Assembly (NCBI RefSeq): GCF_000495915.1
Contig: NZ_AOFQ01000052.1
Coordinates: 30,635 to 94,634 of the forward strand
Direction: 5' to 3'
Source: Stutzerimonas chloritidismutans AW-1
GTDB lineage: Bacteria; Pseudomonadota; Gammaproteobacteria; Pseudomonadales; Pseudomonadaceae
DNA: 64,000 bases
The notes beneath the pieces were generated by a model. The model did not search any database, was not told the origin of the DNA, and worked only from the letters and a program-made list of their open reading frames with translations. Shown piece by piece: positions 31,373 through 40,132 of this stretch (positions within the stretch are counted from its first letter, which is position 1; the number at the start of each line of letters is the position of its first letter). The translations under genes were made by a program, and so were the position numbers.

Positions 31373-31409
31373 GCTTTGAGCTTGGAGCTTGCGACTCCAA
31401 GCTCAAAGC
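31373..31409. repeat. Perfect 15-pair inverted repeat between gshB and tonB3-like gene
   Basis: GCTTTGAGCTTGGAG (31373-31387) pairs without mismatch with CTCCAAGCTCAAAGC (31395-31409) over a seven-base loop. No T run follows, so it is not a textbook terminator. It begins 12 bases after the gshB stop and ends 39 bases before the next start. It could be a repetitive extragenic palindrome or a transcript stabiliser. Confidence 0.8.
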
Positions 31410-31448
31410 CGGCAGACTGCGCGGCACTTCGAGCCGACCCGACCTGCG

Positions 31449-32342
31449 ATGAACGCCGCTATCCGCCACCCCGTGCCTGAAACTACCCGAGTCCGCCCGG
31501 CGGACAGGCTCGGCTTCACGCTTTTTCTGGCTACCGCATTGCATCTGGCCTTGATTCTCGGGCTTGGCTTTACCCTCTCCGAGCCGAAGCAGATCAGCAA
31601 GACGCTGGAAATCACCCTATCGACCTTCAAAAGCGAAGAGAAGCCCAAGGAAGCGGACTTCCTCGCCCAAGACAATCAGCAGGGCAGCGGCACGCTGGAG
31701 CACAAGGCCACGCCGAAAACCACCGAGCAAGCGCAGTTCCAGGATACCGAGGTACGCAAGGTGACCCCACCAGCAGCACCGCCTCGCAGCACCCGGCCGG
31801 AACCGGCGAAGACCGTCGTCACCACTCGCAGCCCACAGCGCGAAAAGGCCGACGTCAAGCAACAGACGCCACCGCAGCCCGAGCCGCAAGCAGCGCCGGC
31901 ATTCGACAGCTCACAACTGAGCGCGGAGATCGCCAGCCTCGAAGCCGAGCTGGCACAAGAGGTCGAGCGCTATGCCAAGCGCCCCAGGGTCAGCCGACAG
32001 AACAGTGCCGCCACCATGCGCGACATCAGCGCCTGGTATCGCGACGAATGGCGCAAGAAGGTCGAGCGCATCGGCAACCTCAACTATCCCGACGAGGCCC
32101 GCCGCCAGCAGATCTACGGCAGCCTGCGCATGCTGGTGACCATCAACCGCGACGGCACCATCCAGGAGCTGCGCGTGATCGAGTCATCCGGCAAGCCGGT
32201 GCTGGACGATGCCGCGCTGCGCATCGTGCGACTGGCAGCGCCTTTTGCGCCCTTCACCGGCGAACTGGCGCAGAAGTTCGACCAGGTGGAGATCATCCGC
32301 ACCTGGCGTTTCGAACGCGGCGACAGGCTTTCGAGTCGCTGA
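31449..32342 (+). CDS. tonB3: TonB-family energy transducer (TonB3-like)
   Basis: Inner-membrane protein that transmits proton-motive force to the cell envelope. In P. aeruginosa the gene at this position, tonB3, is needed for twitching motility. The 297-residue protein has one N-terminal transmembrane helix (about residues 25-45), a long Pro/Glu/Gln/Lys-rich periplasmic linker with a coiled-coil stretch (about 155-185), and a C-terminal TonB domain. That domain includes NYPDEARRQQIYGSLRMLV and VIESSGKPVLDDAALRIV. The start at 31449 (MNAAIRHPVPE) is chosen over an upstream frame that reads into the hairpin. Symbol assigned by position and similarity. Confidence 0.85.
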   Translation: MNAAIRHPVPETTRVRPADRLGFTLFLATALHLALILGLGFTLSEPKQISKTLEITLSTFKSEEKPKEADFLAQDNQQGSGTLEHKATPKTTEQAQFQDTEVRKVTPPAAPPRSTRPEPAKTVVTTRSPQREKADVKQQTPPQPEPQAAPAFDSSQLSAEIASLEAELAQEVERYAKRPRVSRQNSAATMRDISAWYRDEWRKKVERIGNLNYPDEARRQQIYGSLRMLVTINRDGTIQELRVIESSGKPVLDDAALRIVRLAAPFAPFTGELAQKFDQVEIIRTWRFERGDRLSSR

Positions 32343-32408
32343 AATCGGCAGCCGGGCGAACCGTCGCACCTGTAGCCGGAACGCGGTGCAACGCTTAAGC
32401 TAACGCGC

Positions 32409-32978
32409 ATGAAAAGCACCGCGCCCAGCTACCTCAAGCATCACTTCCTGATCGCCATGCCGCAGATGGCCGATCCGAACTTTGCCCAGACGCTGATCTA
32501 CCTGATCGAACACGGCGCAGAAGGCGCCATGGGCCTGATCGTCAATCGCCCGAGCGGGCTGAGCCTGGCTGATGTGCTGGAGCAGCTGCGCCCGGACGAG
32601 CCGATCCCCCCACTCTGCCAGAGGCTGCCGATATTCTCCGGCGGCCCAGTGCAAACCGATCGCGGCTTCGTTCTGCATTCACCCGACCAGCAATTCCAGG
32701 CCACCCTCTCCCTCGGCCCGCTGGGCATGTCCACATCGCAGGACGTCCTGTTCGCCATTGCGGACGGCCAGGGGCCTGCCCGGCACTTCGTGGCCCTCGG
32801 TTATGCCGGCTGGGAAGCGGGACAGCTGGAAGCCGAACTGGCCGACAATGCCTGGCTCAGCTGCCCCGCGGATACCGAGATCCTATTCGACCTACCTTAT
32901 GACCAACGCCTGAACGCCGCGGCAGCATCACTCGGCGTCGACCTGCGCCTGCTCAGCACCCAGGTCGGCCACGCATGA
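32409..32978 (+). CDS. algH: UPF0301 protein AlgH/YqgE
   Basis: A 189-residue cytoplasmic protein of the YqgE/AlgH family. Recognised by HHFLIAMPQMADPNF at the N-terminus, GAMGLIVNRP, and GGPVQTDRGFVLH. In P. aeruginosa the homologue (algH) influences alginate production, but its biochemical function is not settled. The stop overlaps the ruvX start by four bases (ATGA), so the pair is co-translated, as in most gammaproteobacteria. Confidence 0.93.
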   Translation: MKSTAPSYLKHHFLIAMPQMADPNFAQTLIYLIEHGAEGAMGLIVNRPSGLSLADVLEQLRPDEPIPPLCQRLPIFSGGPVQTDRGFVLHSPDQQFQATLSLGPLGMSTSQDVLFAIADGQGPARHFVALGYAGWEAGQLEAELADNAWLSCPADTEILFDLPYDQRLNAAAASLGVDLRLLSTQVGHA

Positions 32979-33403
32979 GTGCGCCGCGACTGCTGCTCGG
33001 CTTCGACTACGGCACCAAGCAGATCGGCGTCGCTGTCGGCCAGGTCATTACTGGGCAAGCACGTGAACTCTGCGTACTCAAGGCGCAGAACGGCGTGCCG
33101 GACTGGCAACAGATCGAAGCGCTGATGCGCGAATGGCAGCCCGATGCGCTGGTCGTCGGCCTGCCGCTGAACATGGACGGCACGCCCAGCGACATGAGTG
33201 CCCGGGCGGAAAAGTTCGCCCGCCGACTCAACGGTCGCTTCAACCTGCCGGTGCACACTCACGACGAACGCCTGACCACGTTCGAAGCCAAAGGCGAGCG
33301 TCTGCGCCAGGGCCAGCACGGCGGCTATCGCGATCGCCCGGTGGATGCCCTGGCCGCAGCCCTATTACTGGAAGGCTGGCTGAGCGATCACCCTGCCGCC
33401 TGA
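32975..33403 (+). CDS. ruvX: Holliday junction resolvase-like RuvX/YqgF (pre-16S rRNA nuclease)
   Basis: RNase H-fold nuclease implicated in maturing the 5' end of 16S rRNA. 142 residues. Active-site strands are visible: LGFDYGTKQIGVAVG near residue 8, ALVVGLPLNMDGT about 57-69, THDERLTTFEA about 93 and DALAAALLLEGWL near the end. It overlaps algH/yqgE and is followed 22 bases later by pyrR. Confidence 0.94.
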   Translation: MSAPRLLLGFDYGTKQIGVAVGQVITGQARELCVLKAQNGVPDWQQIEALMREWQPDALVVGLPLNMDGTPSDMSARAEKFARRLNGRFNLPVHTHDERLTTFEAKGERLRQGQHGGYRDRPVDALAAALLLEGWLSDHPAA

Positions 33404-33425
33404 TCCAGACCTGTAAGGAGACCCC

Positions 33426-33938
33426 ATGATTCTGCCCAATCCCGAACAGCTGCTGCCCGAGATGGTCGCCACACTGAAGCAACACCTGATTGATCGCGAC
33501 ATCCAGGAGCCGCGCTTCATCGGTATCCGTACCGGCGGCGTCTGGGTGGCCCAGGCGCTGCTCGCAGCCCGCGCGCAGAACGAACCGCTCGGCATTCTCG
33601 ACGTGTCCTTCTATCGCGACGACTTCACCCAGAAGGGCCTGCACCCGCAGGTGCAGCCGTCGGAACTGCCTTTCGAGATCGAAGGCCAGCACCTGGTGCT
33701 GATCGATGACGTGCTGATGACCGGCCGCACCATCCGCGCCGCGCTCAATGAGCTGTTCGACTACGGTCGTCCTGCCAGCGTAACGCTGGTCTGCCTGCTC
33801 GACCTGAACGCGCGTGAGCTGCCGATTCGCCCTGACGTGGTCGGCGCCACCCTGTCGCTGGCGCCCGAGCAACGCATCAAGCTGATCGGACCGGAGCCAT
33901 TGGCCCTCGAACAACAGATGGAAACCAGCGGCTCCTGA
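33426..33938 (+). CDS. pyrR: PyrR, bifunctional pyr regulator/uracil phosphoribosyltransferase homologue
   Basis: A 170-residue type-I phosphoribosyltransferase-fold protein with the PRPP loop in [18 protein letters not shown] (about residues 92-109). In Gram-positive bacteria PyrR binds pyr leader RNA; in pseudomonads the protein is retained next to pyrB and its regulatory mode differs. A Shine-Dalgarno AAGGAG precedes the ATG. pyrB follows 47 bases later, giving the usual pyrR-pyrB-pyrC' order. Confidence 0.93.
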   Translation: MILPNPEQLLPEMVATLKQHLIDRDIQEPRFIGIRTGGVWVAQALLAARAQNEPLGILDVSFYRDDFTQKGLHPQVQPSELPFEIEGQHLVLIDDVLMTGRTIRAALNELFDYGRPASVTLVCLLDLNARELPIRPDVVGATLSLAPEQRIKLIGPEPLALEQQMETSGS

Positions 33939-33985
33939 GCGAGCCGGCAAGTCCGCCCCACAGCCCCGCCAACCGAGATCCTGCG

Positions 33986-35002
33986 ATGACGCCCACCGAC
34001 GCCAAGCGCCCGCTACAGTTGAACGACCAAGGCCAGCTGCGCCATTTTCTCTCCCTCGACGGCCTGCCGCGCGAGTTGCTCACCGAGATCCTGGACACTG
34101 CCGATTCATTCCTCGAAGTCGGCGCCCGGGCGGTGAAGAAGGTTCCACTGCTGCGCGGCAAAACCGTCTGCAACGTGTTCTTCGAGAACTCCACGCGCAC
34201 CCGCACGACCTTCGAACTGGCGGCGCAGCGGTTGTCGGCAGACGTCATCACGCTGAACGTCTCGACCTCCTCCACGAGCAAGGGCGAGACCCTGACCGAC
34301 ACGCTGCGCAACCTGGAAGCCATGGCCGCGGACATGTTCGTGGTGCGCCACGCCGACTCCGGCGCCGCCCATTTCATCGCCGAGCACGTCAGCCCGGAGG
34401 TCGCGGTGATCAATGGCGGCGACGGGCGCCATGCGCACCCGACCCAGGGCATGCTCGACATGCTTACCATCCGCCGCCACAAAGGCGGCTTCGAGAACCT
34501 CTCGGTCGCCATCGTTGGTGACATTCTGCATTCGCGGGTAGCGCGCTCGAACATGCTGGCGCTGAAGACACTGGGCTGCCCGGACATCCGCGTGATCGCA
34601 CCGAAAACCCTGCTGCCCGAGGGCATCGAGCAGTACGGTGTGCGCGTGTTCAACGACATGAACGAGGGGCTGCGCGATGTCGACGTGGTGATCATGCTGC
34701 GCCTGCAGCGCGAGCGCATGCAGGGCGGCCTGCTTCCCAGCGAAGGGGAGTTCTACAAACTCTACGGTCTGAACACCCAGCGTCTCGCACTGGCCAAGCC
34801 CGACGCCATCGTCATGCACCCGGGCCCGATCAACCGCGGCGTGGAGATCGAGTCGGCGGTGGCCGACGGCCCGCAATCGGTGATCCTCAATCAGGTCACC
34901 TATGGCATCGCCATTCGCATGGCAGTGCTGTCCATGGCGATGAGCGGCCAGGCGGCCCAGCGCCAGATCGATTCTGAATCCGTATCCGAGGAGCAGCAGT
35001 GA
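33986..35002 (+). CDS. pyrB: Aspartate carbamoyltransferase catalytic chain
   Basis: Condenses carbamoyl phosphate with aspartate, the first committed step of pyrimidine synthesis. The 338-residue protein contains the carbamoyl-phosphate site [15 protein letters not shown] (about 62-76), [10 protein letters not shown], and [13 protein letters not shown] near residue 275. The N-terminus is longer than in E. coli PyrB, as in other pseudomonads, where the enzyme forms a dodecamer with the inactive PyrC'. It overlaps the next gene by one base (TGATG). Confidence 0.97.
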   Translation: MTPTDAKRPLQLNDQGQLRHFLSLDGLPRELLTEILDTADSFLEVGARAVKKVPLLRGKTVCNVFFENSTRTRTTFELAAQRLSADVITLNVSTSSTSKGETLTDTLRNLEAMAADMFVVRHADSGAAHFIAEHVSPEVAVINGGDGRHAHPTQGMLDMLTIRRHKGGFENLSVAIVGDILHSRVARSNMLALKTLGCPDIRVIAPKTLLPEGIEQYGVRVFNDMNEGLRDVDVVIMLRLQRERMQGGLLPSEGEFYKLYGLNTQRLALAKPDAIVMHPGPINRGVEIESAVADGPQSVILNQVTYGIAIRMAVLSMAMSGQAAQRQIDSESVSEEQQ

Positions 35003-36276
35003 TGGTGGCAACCCGAATCCTCGGCGCACACGTGATCGACCCCGTCAGCGGGCGCAACGAAATCGCCGATATCTACCTACAGCACAACAAGATCGCCGCC
35101 ATCGGCCAGGCGCCAGCCGGCTTCGAAGCACAACAGACAATCGACGCACAGGGTCTGACCGCCGCACCCGGCCTGGTCGATCTTGCGGTAGCCCTGCGCG
35201 AGCCCGGCTACAGCCGCAAAGGCAGCATTGCCAGCGAGACCCTGGCCGCCGCCGCTGGCGGCATCACCAGCCTGTGCTGCCCGCCGCAAACGCGACCGGT
35301 GCTGGATACCGCGGCAGTGACCGAACTGATCCTCGATCGCGCCCGTGAGTCGGGCCATGCCAAGGTGTTCCCCATCGGCGCGCTGACGCGCAACCTGGCC
35401 GGTGAGCAGCTTTCCGAGTTGGTCGCGTTGCGTGAAGCCGGGTGTGTCGCGTTCGGCAACGGGCTTACCGAATTTGCCAGCAATCGCAACCTGCGCCGTG
35501 CGCTGGAATACGCCGCCACCTTCGATCTGACGGTGATCTTCCACTCCCAGGACCGCGACCTGGCCGAAGGCGGGCTTGCTCACGAAGGAGCCGCCGCCAG
35601 CTTCCTCGGCCTGTCGGGGATTCCGGAGACTGCCGAAACCGTGGCACTGGCGCGCAATCTGCTGCTAGTCGAGCGCTCCGGCGTTCGCGCGCATTTCGCC
35701 CAACTGACCAGCGCCCGTGGCGCGGAAATGATTGCCCAGGCACAGGCTCGTGGCCTGCCGGTGACGGCCGACGTGGCCATGTATCAGCTGATCCTCACCG
35801 ATGAAGCGCTGCACGGTTTCTCCAGCCTGTATCACGTGCAGCCGCCACTGCGCAGCGCAGCGGATCGCGATGGCCTGCGTGAGGCGGTGAAGGCGGGCGT
35901 CATCTCGGCGATTTCCAGTCATCACCAACCACACGAGGCCGATGCCAAACTGGCCCCGTTCGGCGAAACCGAACCGGGTATCAGCAGTGCCGAAATTCTG
36001 CTGCCACTGGCGCTGACATTGGTGGACGACGGCTTGCTCGACCTGCCAACCCTCCTGGCGCGCCTGACCAGCGGGCCCGCTGCAGCACTACGCCTGCCGA
36101 CCAGCACCCTGCAAGCCGGCCAACCTGCGGACCTGGTGCTGTTCGATCAACACAGTTCGACCCTGGTCGGCGAGCGCTGGTATTCCAAAGGTCGTAACTG
36201 CCCGTTCATGGGCCACTGCCTGCCGGGCGCGGTGCGCTACACCATCGTCGACGGCCACATCAGCTTCGAAGGCTGA
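35002..36276 (+). CDS. pyrC': Dihydroorotase-like structural subunit PyrC' (catalytically inactive)
   Basis: A 424-residue amidohydrolase-fold protein that in Pseudomonas forms the scaffold of the aspartate carbamoyltransferase holoenzyme. The metal-binding motif expected after GLVDL (HxHxR) reads AVALREPG, so the two zinc-ligand histidines are missing. Dihydroorotase activity is therefore not expected. The start at 35002 has GAGGAG eight bases upstream and couples to the pyrB stop; GTG codons at 34999 and 35005 are alternatives. An active dihydroorotase must be encoded elsewhere. Confidence 0.94.
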   Translation: MVATRILGAHVIDPVSGRNEIADIYLQHNKIAAIGQAPAGFEAQQTIDAQGLTAAPGLVDLAVALREPGYSRKGSIASETLAAAAGGITSLCCPPQTRPVLDTAAVTELILDRARESGHAKVFPIGALTRNLAGEQLSELVALREAGCVAFGNGLTEFASNRNLRRALEYAATFDLTVIFHSQDRDLAEGGLAHEGAAASFLGLSGIPETAETVALARNLLLVERSGVRAHFAQLTSARGAEMIAQAQARGLPVTADVAMYQLILTDEALHGFSSLYHVQPPLRSAADRDGLREAVKAGVISAISSHHQPHEADAKLAPFGETEPGISSAEILLPLALTLVDDGLLDLPTLLARLTSGPAAALRLPTSTLQAGQPADLVLFDQHSSTLVGERWYSKGRNCPFMGHCLPGAVRYTIVDGHISFEG

Positions 36277-36353
36277 TGCGAAAGATCTGCGCAGGCTGGA
36301 CATCAACCCGTCCATGCCTGCCAGATTTCTAAAGCGCTTTCTGCCCTACTCGT

Positions 36354-36749
36354 TCAGCTCCGCGCCAGATTGCGCTCGGATATCTGCGAGTTCAGCGTCC
36401 AGAAGTCGTAAAGCACACCGATAAAGAACAAGCCACCAGTGAACAGGTAAAGGATTCCTGTGATCCACTTACCCTGATACATGCGGTGTACGCCGAATAC
36501 GCCGAGAAAGGTCAGCAGTATCCAGCCGACCGTGTAGTCGATGGGCCCCGGCTGGAAGCGCAGGTCCGCTTCACGATCCATCGATGGGATCAGAAACAGG
36601 TCGATGATCCAGCCGACAAAGAACAGGCCGAGGGTAAAGAACCAGATGGTGCCGGTGATGGGCTTGCCGTAGTAGAAGCGGTGGGAGCCTAGAAAACCGA
36701 ATATCCACAAGAGATAGCCGATCAGCGTGCTATGGGTGTTCTGCTGCAT
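36354..36749 (-). CDS. TM2-domain membrane protein
   Basis: A 131-residue integral membrane protein containing two TM2-like units. The first is LLWIFGFLGSHRFYYGKPITG followed by a second helix, and the second is LLTFLGVFGVHRMYQGKWITG with another helix. The fold of paired helices with a short polar loop is clear; the function is unknown. The start at 36749 follows GAGGTTCGG. It is divergent from the SOS-type module; the LexA box lies about 100 bases upstream of this start. It has no obvious tie to pyrimidine genes behind it. Confidence 0.85.
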   Translation of the reverse strand: MQQNTHSTLIGYLLWIFGFLGSHRFYYGKPITGTIWFFTLGLFFVGWIIDLFLIPSMDREADLRFQPGPIDYTVGWILLTFLGVFGVHRMYQGKWITGILYLFTGGLFFIGVLYDFWTLNSQISERNLARS

Positions 36750-36846
36750 CCGAACCTCGGTGTGCGATTGATGAGTGACGTCCAGCTTATCCGATAATGC
36801 GCCTGAACCGCCCCGCCAGACGGGCCTTGTCGCCATGCGCAACCGT

Positions 36847-36870
36847 GATACTGTATATGCAAACAGTATC
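36847..36870. promoter_or_regulatory. LexA (SOS) box overlapping the promoter of the radical SAM gene
   Basis: CTGTATATGCAAACAG (36851-36866) fits the gammaproteobacterial LexA consensus CTG-N10-CAG, and the symmetry extends to GATACTGT/ACAGTATC at both ends. TTGTCG (36827-36832) and TACTGT (36849-36854), 16 bases apart, would form a promoter whose -10 lies inside the box. LexA binding would block transcription until DNA damage. Confidence 0.85.
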
Positions 36871-36882
36871 ATGGTCACCACC

Positions 36883-38094
36883 ATGCAATTGATCGACAAA
36901 CTCAGCGTGCTCGCCGACGCGGCCAAGTACGACGTTTCCTGTGCCAGCAGCGGCGCGCCGAAGCGCAGCTCGAAGGGCAAGAGCGGACTCGGCGCCACCA
37001 ATGGCATGGGCATTTGCCACAGTTTCACGCCGGATGGGCGCTGCGTGGCGCTGCTGAAGATCCTGCTGACCAACTTCTGCCTGTACGACTGCCAGTACTG
37101 CGTCAATCGCCGCTCCAGCGATGTGCCGCGGGCGCGCTTCACGCCGGAAGAAGTGGTCAGCCTGACGCTCGACTTCTACCGGCGCAACTGCATCAGCGGC
37201 CTGTTCCTCAGCTCCGGCATCATCCGCTCGGCGGACTACACCATGGAACAGCTGGTGCGGGTCGCCAGGCTGCTGCGTGAGGAGCACGATTTTCGCGGCT
37301 ACATCCACCTCAAGACCATTCCCGACGCCGACCCGCTGCTGATCGCCGAAGCCGGCCGCTATGCCGACCGGCTCAGCGTGAACATCGAACTGCCGACCGA
37401 AACCAGTCTGATCCGCCTGGCACCGGAAAAGCAGGTGGTGACCATCAAACAGGCCATGCACACCATCCACCAGGGCGAAACCGAGGCCAGCGCCGAGCGG
37501 CGGGCGCCACGCTTCGCACCCGCCGGGCAGAGCACGCAGATGATCGTTGGCGCCGACAACACCGACGACAGCACCATATTGCACACCGCCCAATCGTTGT
37601 ACGGCAGCTATCGACTGCGCCGGATCTACTACTCGGCCTTCAGCCCGATTCCGCACAGCCCCAACACCGTGCCTTTCGCGGCACCACCGCTGATGCGCGA
37701 GCATCGCCTGTATCAGGCCGACTTCCTCATGCGTGGTTACGGCTTCAAGGCCGACGAACTGCTCAGCGGGCCAGGCAACCTCGCGCTGGATATCGATCCG
37801 AAGCTGGCCTGGGCGCTGGCGCACCGCGACCAGTTTCCGGTGGACCTCAACCGCGCCGAACCGACGATGATCGCCCGCATTCCCGGAATCGGCATGCTCA
37901 GCGCGAAACGCCTGGTGGATCTGCGCCGGCAGAAGCGCATCCGCTTCGAGGATCTGACCCGTCTGCGCTGCTCGCTCGAGAAAGCCAAACCCTTCGTCAT
38001 CACTCAGGATTACCGGCCAAGCCTGGCAGGGCGGGAGTCGGCCATGCTGCGCCAGCATCTGCGCGACACGCCCGCACAACTGGCGCTCTGGTAA
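36883..38094 (+). CDS. Putative DNA modification/repair radical SAM protein (TIGR03916 type)
   Basis: Radical SAM enzyme of unknown reaction. The 403-residue protein has the iron-sulfur cluster motif CLYDCQYC (cysteines at about 66, 70 and 73), a TIM-barrel-like domain with GLFLSSGIIRS and LSVNIELPTE, and a C-terminal helix-hairpin-helix DNA-binding element (IPGIGMLSAKRLVDLRR). These agree with the family named putative DNA modification/repair radical SAM protein. The start at 36883 (MQLIDKLSVLADAAKYD) matches family N-termini; ATG 36871 is an alternative. Any longer frame would place the LexA box inside coding sequence. The stop overlaps the partner gene by one base. Confidence 0.9.
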   Translation: MQLIDKLSVLADAAKYDVSCASSGAPKRSSKGKSGLGATNGMGICHSFTPDGRCVALLKILLTNFCLYDCQYCVNRRSSDVPRARFTPEEVVSLTLDFYRRNCISGLFLSSGIIRSADYTMEQLVRVARLLREEHDFRGYIHLKTIPDADPLLIAEAGRYADRLSVNIELPTETSLIRLAPEKQVVTIKQAMHTIHQGETEASAERRAPRFAPAGQSTQMIVGADNTDDSTILHTAQSLYGSYRLRRIYYSAFSPIPHSPNTVPFAAPPLMREHRLYQADFLMRGYGFKADELLSGPGNLALDIDPKLAWALAHRDQFPVDLNRAEPTMIARIPGIGMLSAKRLVDLRRQKRIRFEDLTRLRCSLEKAKPFVITQDYRPSLAGRESAMLRQHLRDTPAQLALW

Positions 38095-38930
38095 TGGTCA
38101 CGGTGCGTTTCGATGGAAGCTTCCAGGAGTGGCGAGTTCGGGCTCGCGCGCTACTGCAGAGCCGCGTCGCGCCACATGAGCTGAACTGGGTCAGCGACGA
38201 TGAATCGACAGGGCTATTCGACGATCCCTCGCCGGCACCTTTAACGGAAGGCGGACCGCGCATTCGCGTCCCCCGACAACTGCTGGACGAACTCGAAATG
38301 TCCGCGCGCTATCGCACCGAGCAGCGCTGGAGCCTGCTGTATCGCGTGCTCTGGCGGGTCAACCAGGGCGATTCGAGTGCGCGAATGGTCGGCGACATCG
38401 ATGGCAGCGAACTGCATGGGCGCATCAAGGCAGTCCGTCGTGAGGCCCATCATCTGCATGCCTTTCTTCGCTTCAGCCCACTGCAGACCAGTGATGGACC
38501 ACAGCACGTCGCCTGGTTCGAACCTGCGCACGACGTACTGCCCTGGGCGGCGGGACACTTCGCCGAACGGATGGGCGGCAACAGCTGGCTGATCGCGACG
38601 CCGGAAGAAGGGGTTTGCTGGGATGGCCAAGACATGTACTACATCCGCCCCTGCCCGCCACAGTGGCGGCAGCTGGCGCAGAACGCAGCGGACCCCGGCG
38701 GCGAGCTATGGAAGGCGTATTACGAAAGCACGTTCAACCCGGCCCGGCTGAACCGCGGCGTACTGGAAAGCAACCTGCCTGTGCGCTTCTGGAAGAATCT
38801 GCCCGAAGGCATGTTGATCCCGCAGTTGATGAGCCGCGCGCGCGCCGGTGCGCAGCGTGACGGCCAGGCCGAGCGCGTCGCCGCGAGAAGCGGAAAGCGC
38901 ATCGGCCGGGATGCAAAACAGGCCGACTAG
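38094..38930 (+). CDS. DUF4130/TIGR03915-family putative DNA repair protein
   Basis: A 278-residue partner of the radical SAM protein, starting within its stop codon (TAATG), so the two are co-translated. It has the family layout: an N-terminal half with LLYRVLWRVNQGD and HHLHAFLRFSP, and a C-terminal half with YYESTFNPARLNRG and PVRFWKNLPEG. In other bacteria this domain is often fused to a UdgX-type uracil-DNA glycosylase; I see no glycosylase motif here, so this is the short form. No biochemical function is established to my knowledge. Its 3' end overlaps convergent pilU by four bases. Confidence 0.85.
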   Translation: MVTVRFDGSFQEWRVRARALLQSRVAPHELNWVSDDESTGLFDDPSPAPLTEGGPRIRVPRQLLDELEMSARYRTEQRWSLLYRVLWRVNQGDSSARMVGDIDGSELHGRIKAVRREAHHLHAFLRFSPLQTSDGPQHVAWFEPAHDVLPWAAGHFAERMGGNSWLIATPEEGVCWDGQDMYYIRPCPPQWRQLAQNAADPGGELWKAYYESTFNPARLNRGVLESNLPVRFWKNLPEGMLIPQLMSRARAGAQRDGQAERVAARSGKRIGRDAKQAD

Positions 38931-40072
38931 CGGAAGCTGCGGCCTGGATCGTCGTCACTGACCTCAAGGCTCAGGCCCTGGGACACGCTGGTCAGATGCT
39001 CGCCATCGGTTTCCGATCCCAGCTTGATCAGCAGGCGCAGGTCATTGGCCGAGTCGGCGTGCAGCAGCGCATCTTCGTAGGTGATTTCACCCTGCACATA
39101 GAGGTTGTACAGCGCCTGGTCGAAGGTCTGCATGCCCAGCTCGGTGGAGCGCTTCATCAGCGACTTGAGCTCATGCACCTCGCCCTTGCGGATCAGGTCG
39201 GCCGCCAGCGGCGTATTGATCAGCACCTCGATCACCGCACGACGCCCCTTGCCGTCAGGCGTCGGCACCAGCTGCTGGGCGACGATGGCCTTGAGGTTGA
39301 GCGACAGATCCATCCACACCTGGTTGTGACGGTCGGGCGGGAAGAAGTTGATGATTCGGTCCAGCGCCTGGTTGGCGTTGTTGGCGTGCAGGGTCGCCAG
39401 GCACAGGTGACCGGTTTCGGCGAAGGCCACGGCGTAGTCCATGGTTTCACGGGTACGGATCTCGCCGATGAGGATTACGTCCGGCGCCTGGCGCAAGGTG
39501 TTCTTCAGGGCCACTTCGAACGAGCTGGTGTCGATACCGACCTCGCGCTGGGTAACGATGCAGTTCTGATGCTGGTGGATGAATTCGATCGGGTCTTCGA
39601 TGGAGATGATGTGCCCGCTGGAATTCTTGTTGCGATAGCCGATCATCGAAGCCAATGAGGTCGACTTGCCGGTACCGGTGGCCCCGACGAACAGCACCAG
39701 CCCGCGCTTGGTCATCGACAGCTTCTTGAGGACGTCCGGCAGCTTGAGTTCTTCGATGGTCGGAATGTTGGTTTCGATACGCCGCAGCACCATGCCAGCG
39801 AGATTGCGCTGGTAGAACGCACTGACCCGGAAACGGCCGATACCACGAGCGCTGATGGCGAAGTTGCACTCATGGTTCTCGGTGAACTCGCGGCGCTGCT
39901 GCTCGTTCATAACGCCGTGCACGGTCTCGCGGGTCATTTCCGGCGACATCGCCGTCTTGCTGACCGGCATGATCTTGCCGTTGACCTTCATCGAAGGCGG
40001 CACGCCTGCCGTGATGAACAGATCGGAGCCGCCCTTTTCCACCATCAGGCGCAGAAGTTTCTCGAATTCCAT
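38927..40072 (-). CDS. pilU: Type IV pilus retraction ATPase PilU
   Basis: Accessory hexameric retraction motor that works with PilT. The 381-residue protein has a PAS-like N-domain and a RecA-like C-domain with Walker A GATGTGKST (about residue 131), Walker B-type ILIGEIRTRETM, and the secretion ATPase His box TGHLCLATLHANNA. It carries a C-terminal extension beyond PilT, as PilU proteins do. It lies 60 bases downstream of pilT on the same strand. Confidence 0.96.
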   Translation of the reverse strand: MEFEKLLRLMVEKGGSDLFITAGVPPSMKVNGKIMPVSKTAMSPEMTRETVHGVMNEQQRREFTENHECNFAISARGIGRFRVSAFYQRNLAGMVLRRIETNIPTIEELKLPDVLKKLSMTKRGLVLFVGATGTGKSTSLASMIGYRNKNSSGHIISIEDPIEFIHQHQNCIVTQREVGIDTSSFEVALKNTLRQAPDVILIGEIRTRETMDYAVAFAETGHLCLATLHANNANQALDRIINFFPPDRHNQVWMDLSLNLKAIVAQQLVPTPDGKGRRAVIEVLINTPLAADLIRKGEVHELKSLMKRSTELGMQTFDQALYNLYVQGEITYEDALLHADSANDLRLLIKLGSETDGEHLTSVSQGLSLEVSDDDPGRSFR

Positions 40073-40095
40073 CGTCGTACTCGCAATCGTGGCAA

Positions 40096-40114
40096 GCGCC
40101 GCATCGGGCGGCGC
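40096..40114 (-). other. Hairpin between pilT and pilU
   Basis: GCGCCGC (40096-40102) and GCGGCGC (40108-40114) pair over five bases within the 60-base pilT-pilU gap. No T run follows, so it may lower readthrough or set the PilT:PilU ratio by mRNA processing rather than terminate. Confidence 0.4.
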
Positions 40115-40132
40115 CCGGTAGTTGTCAGGCGT

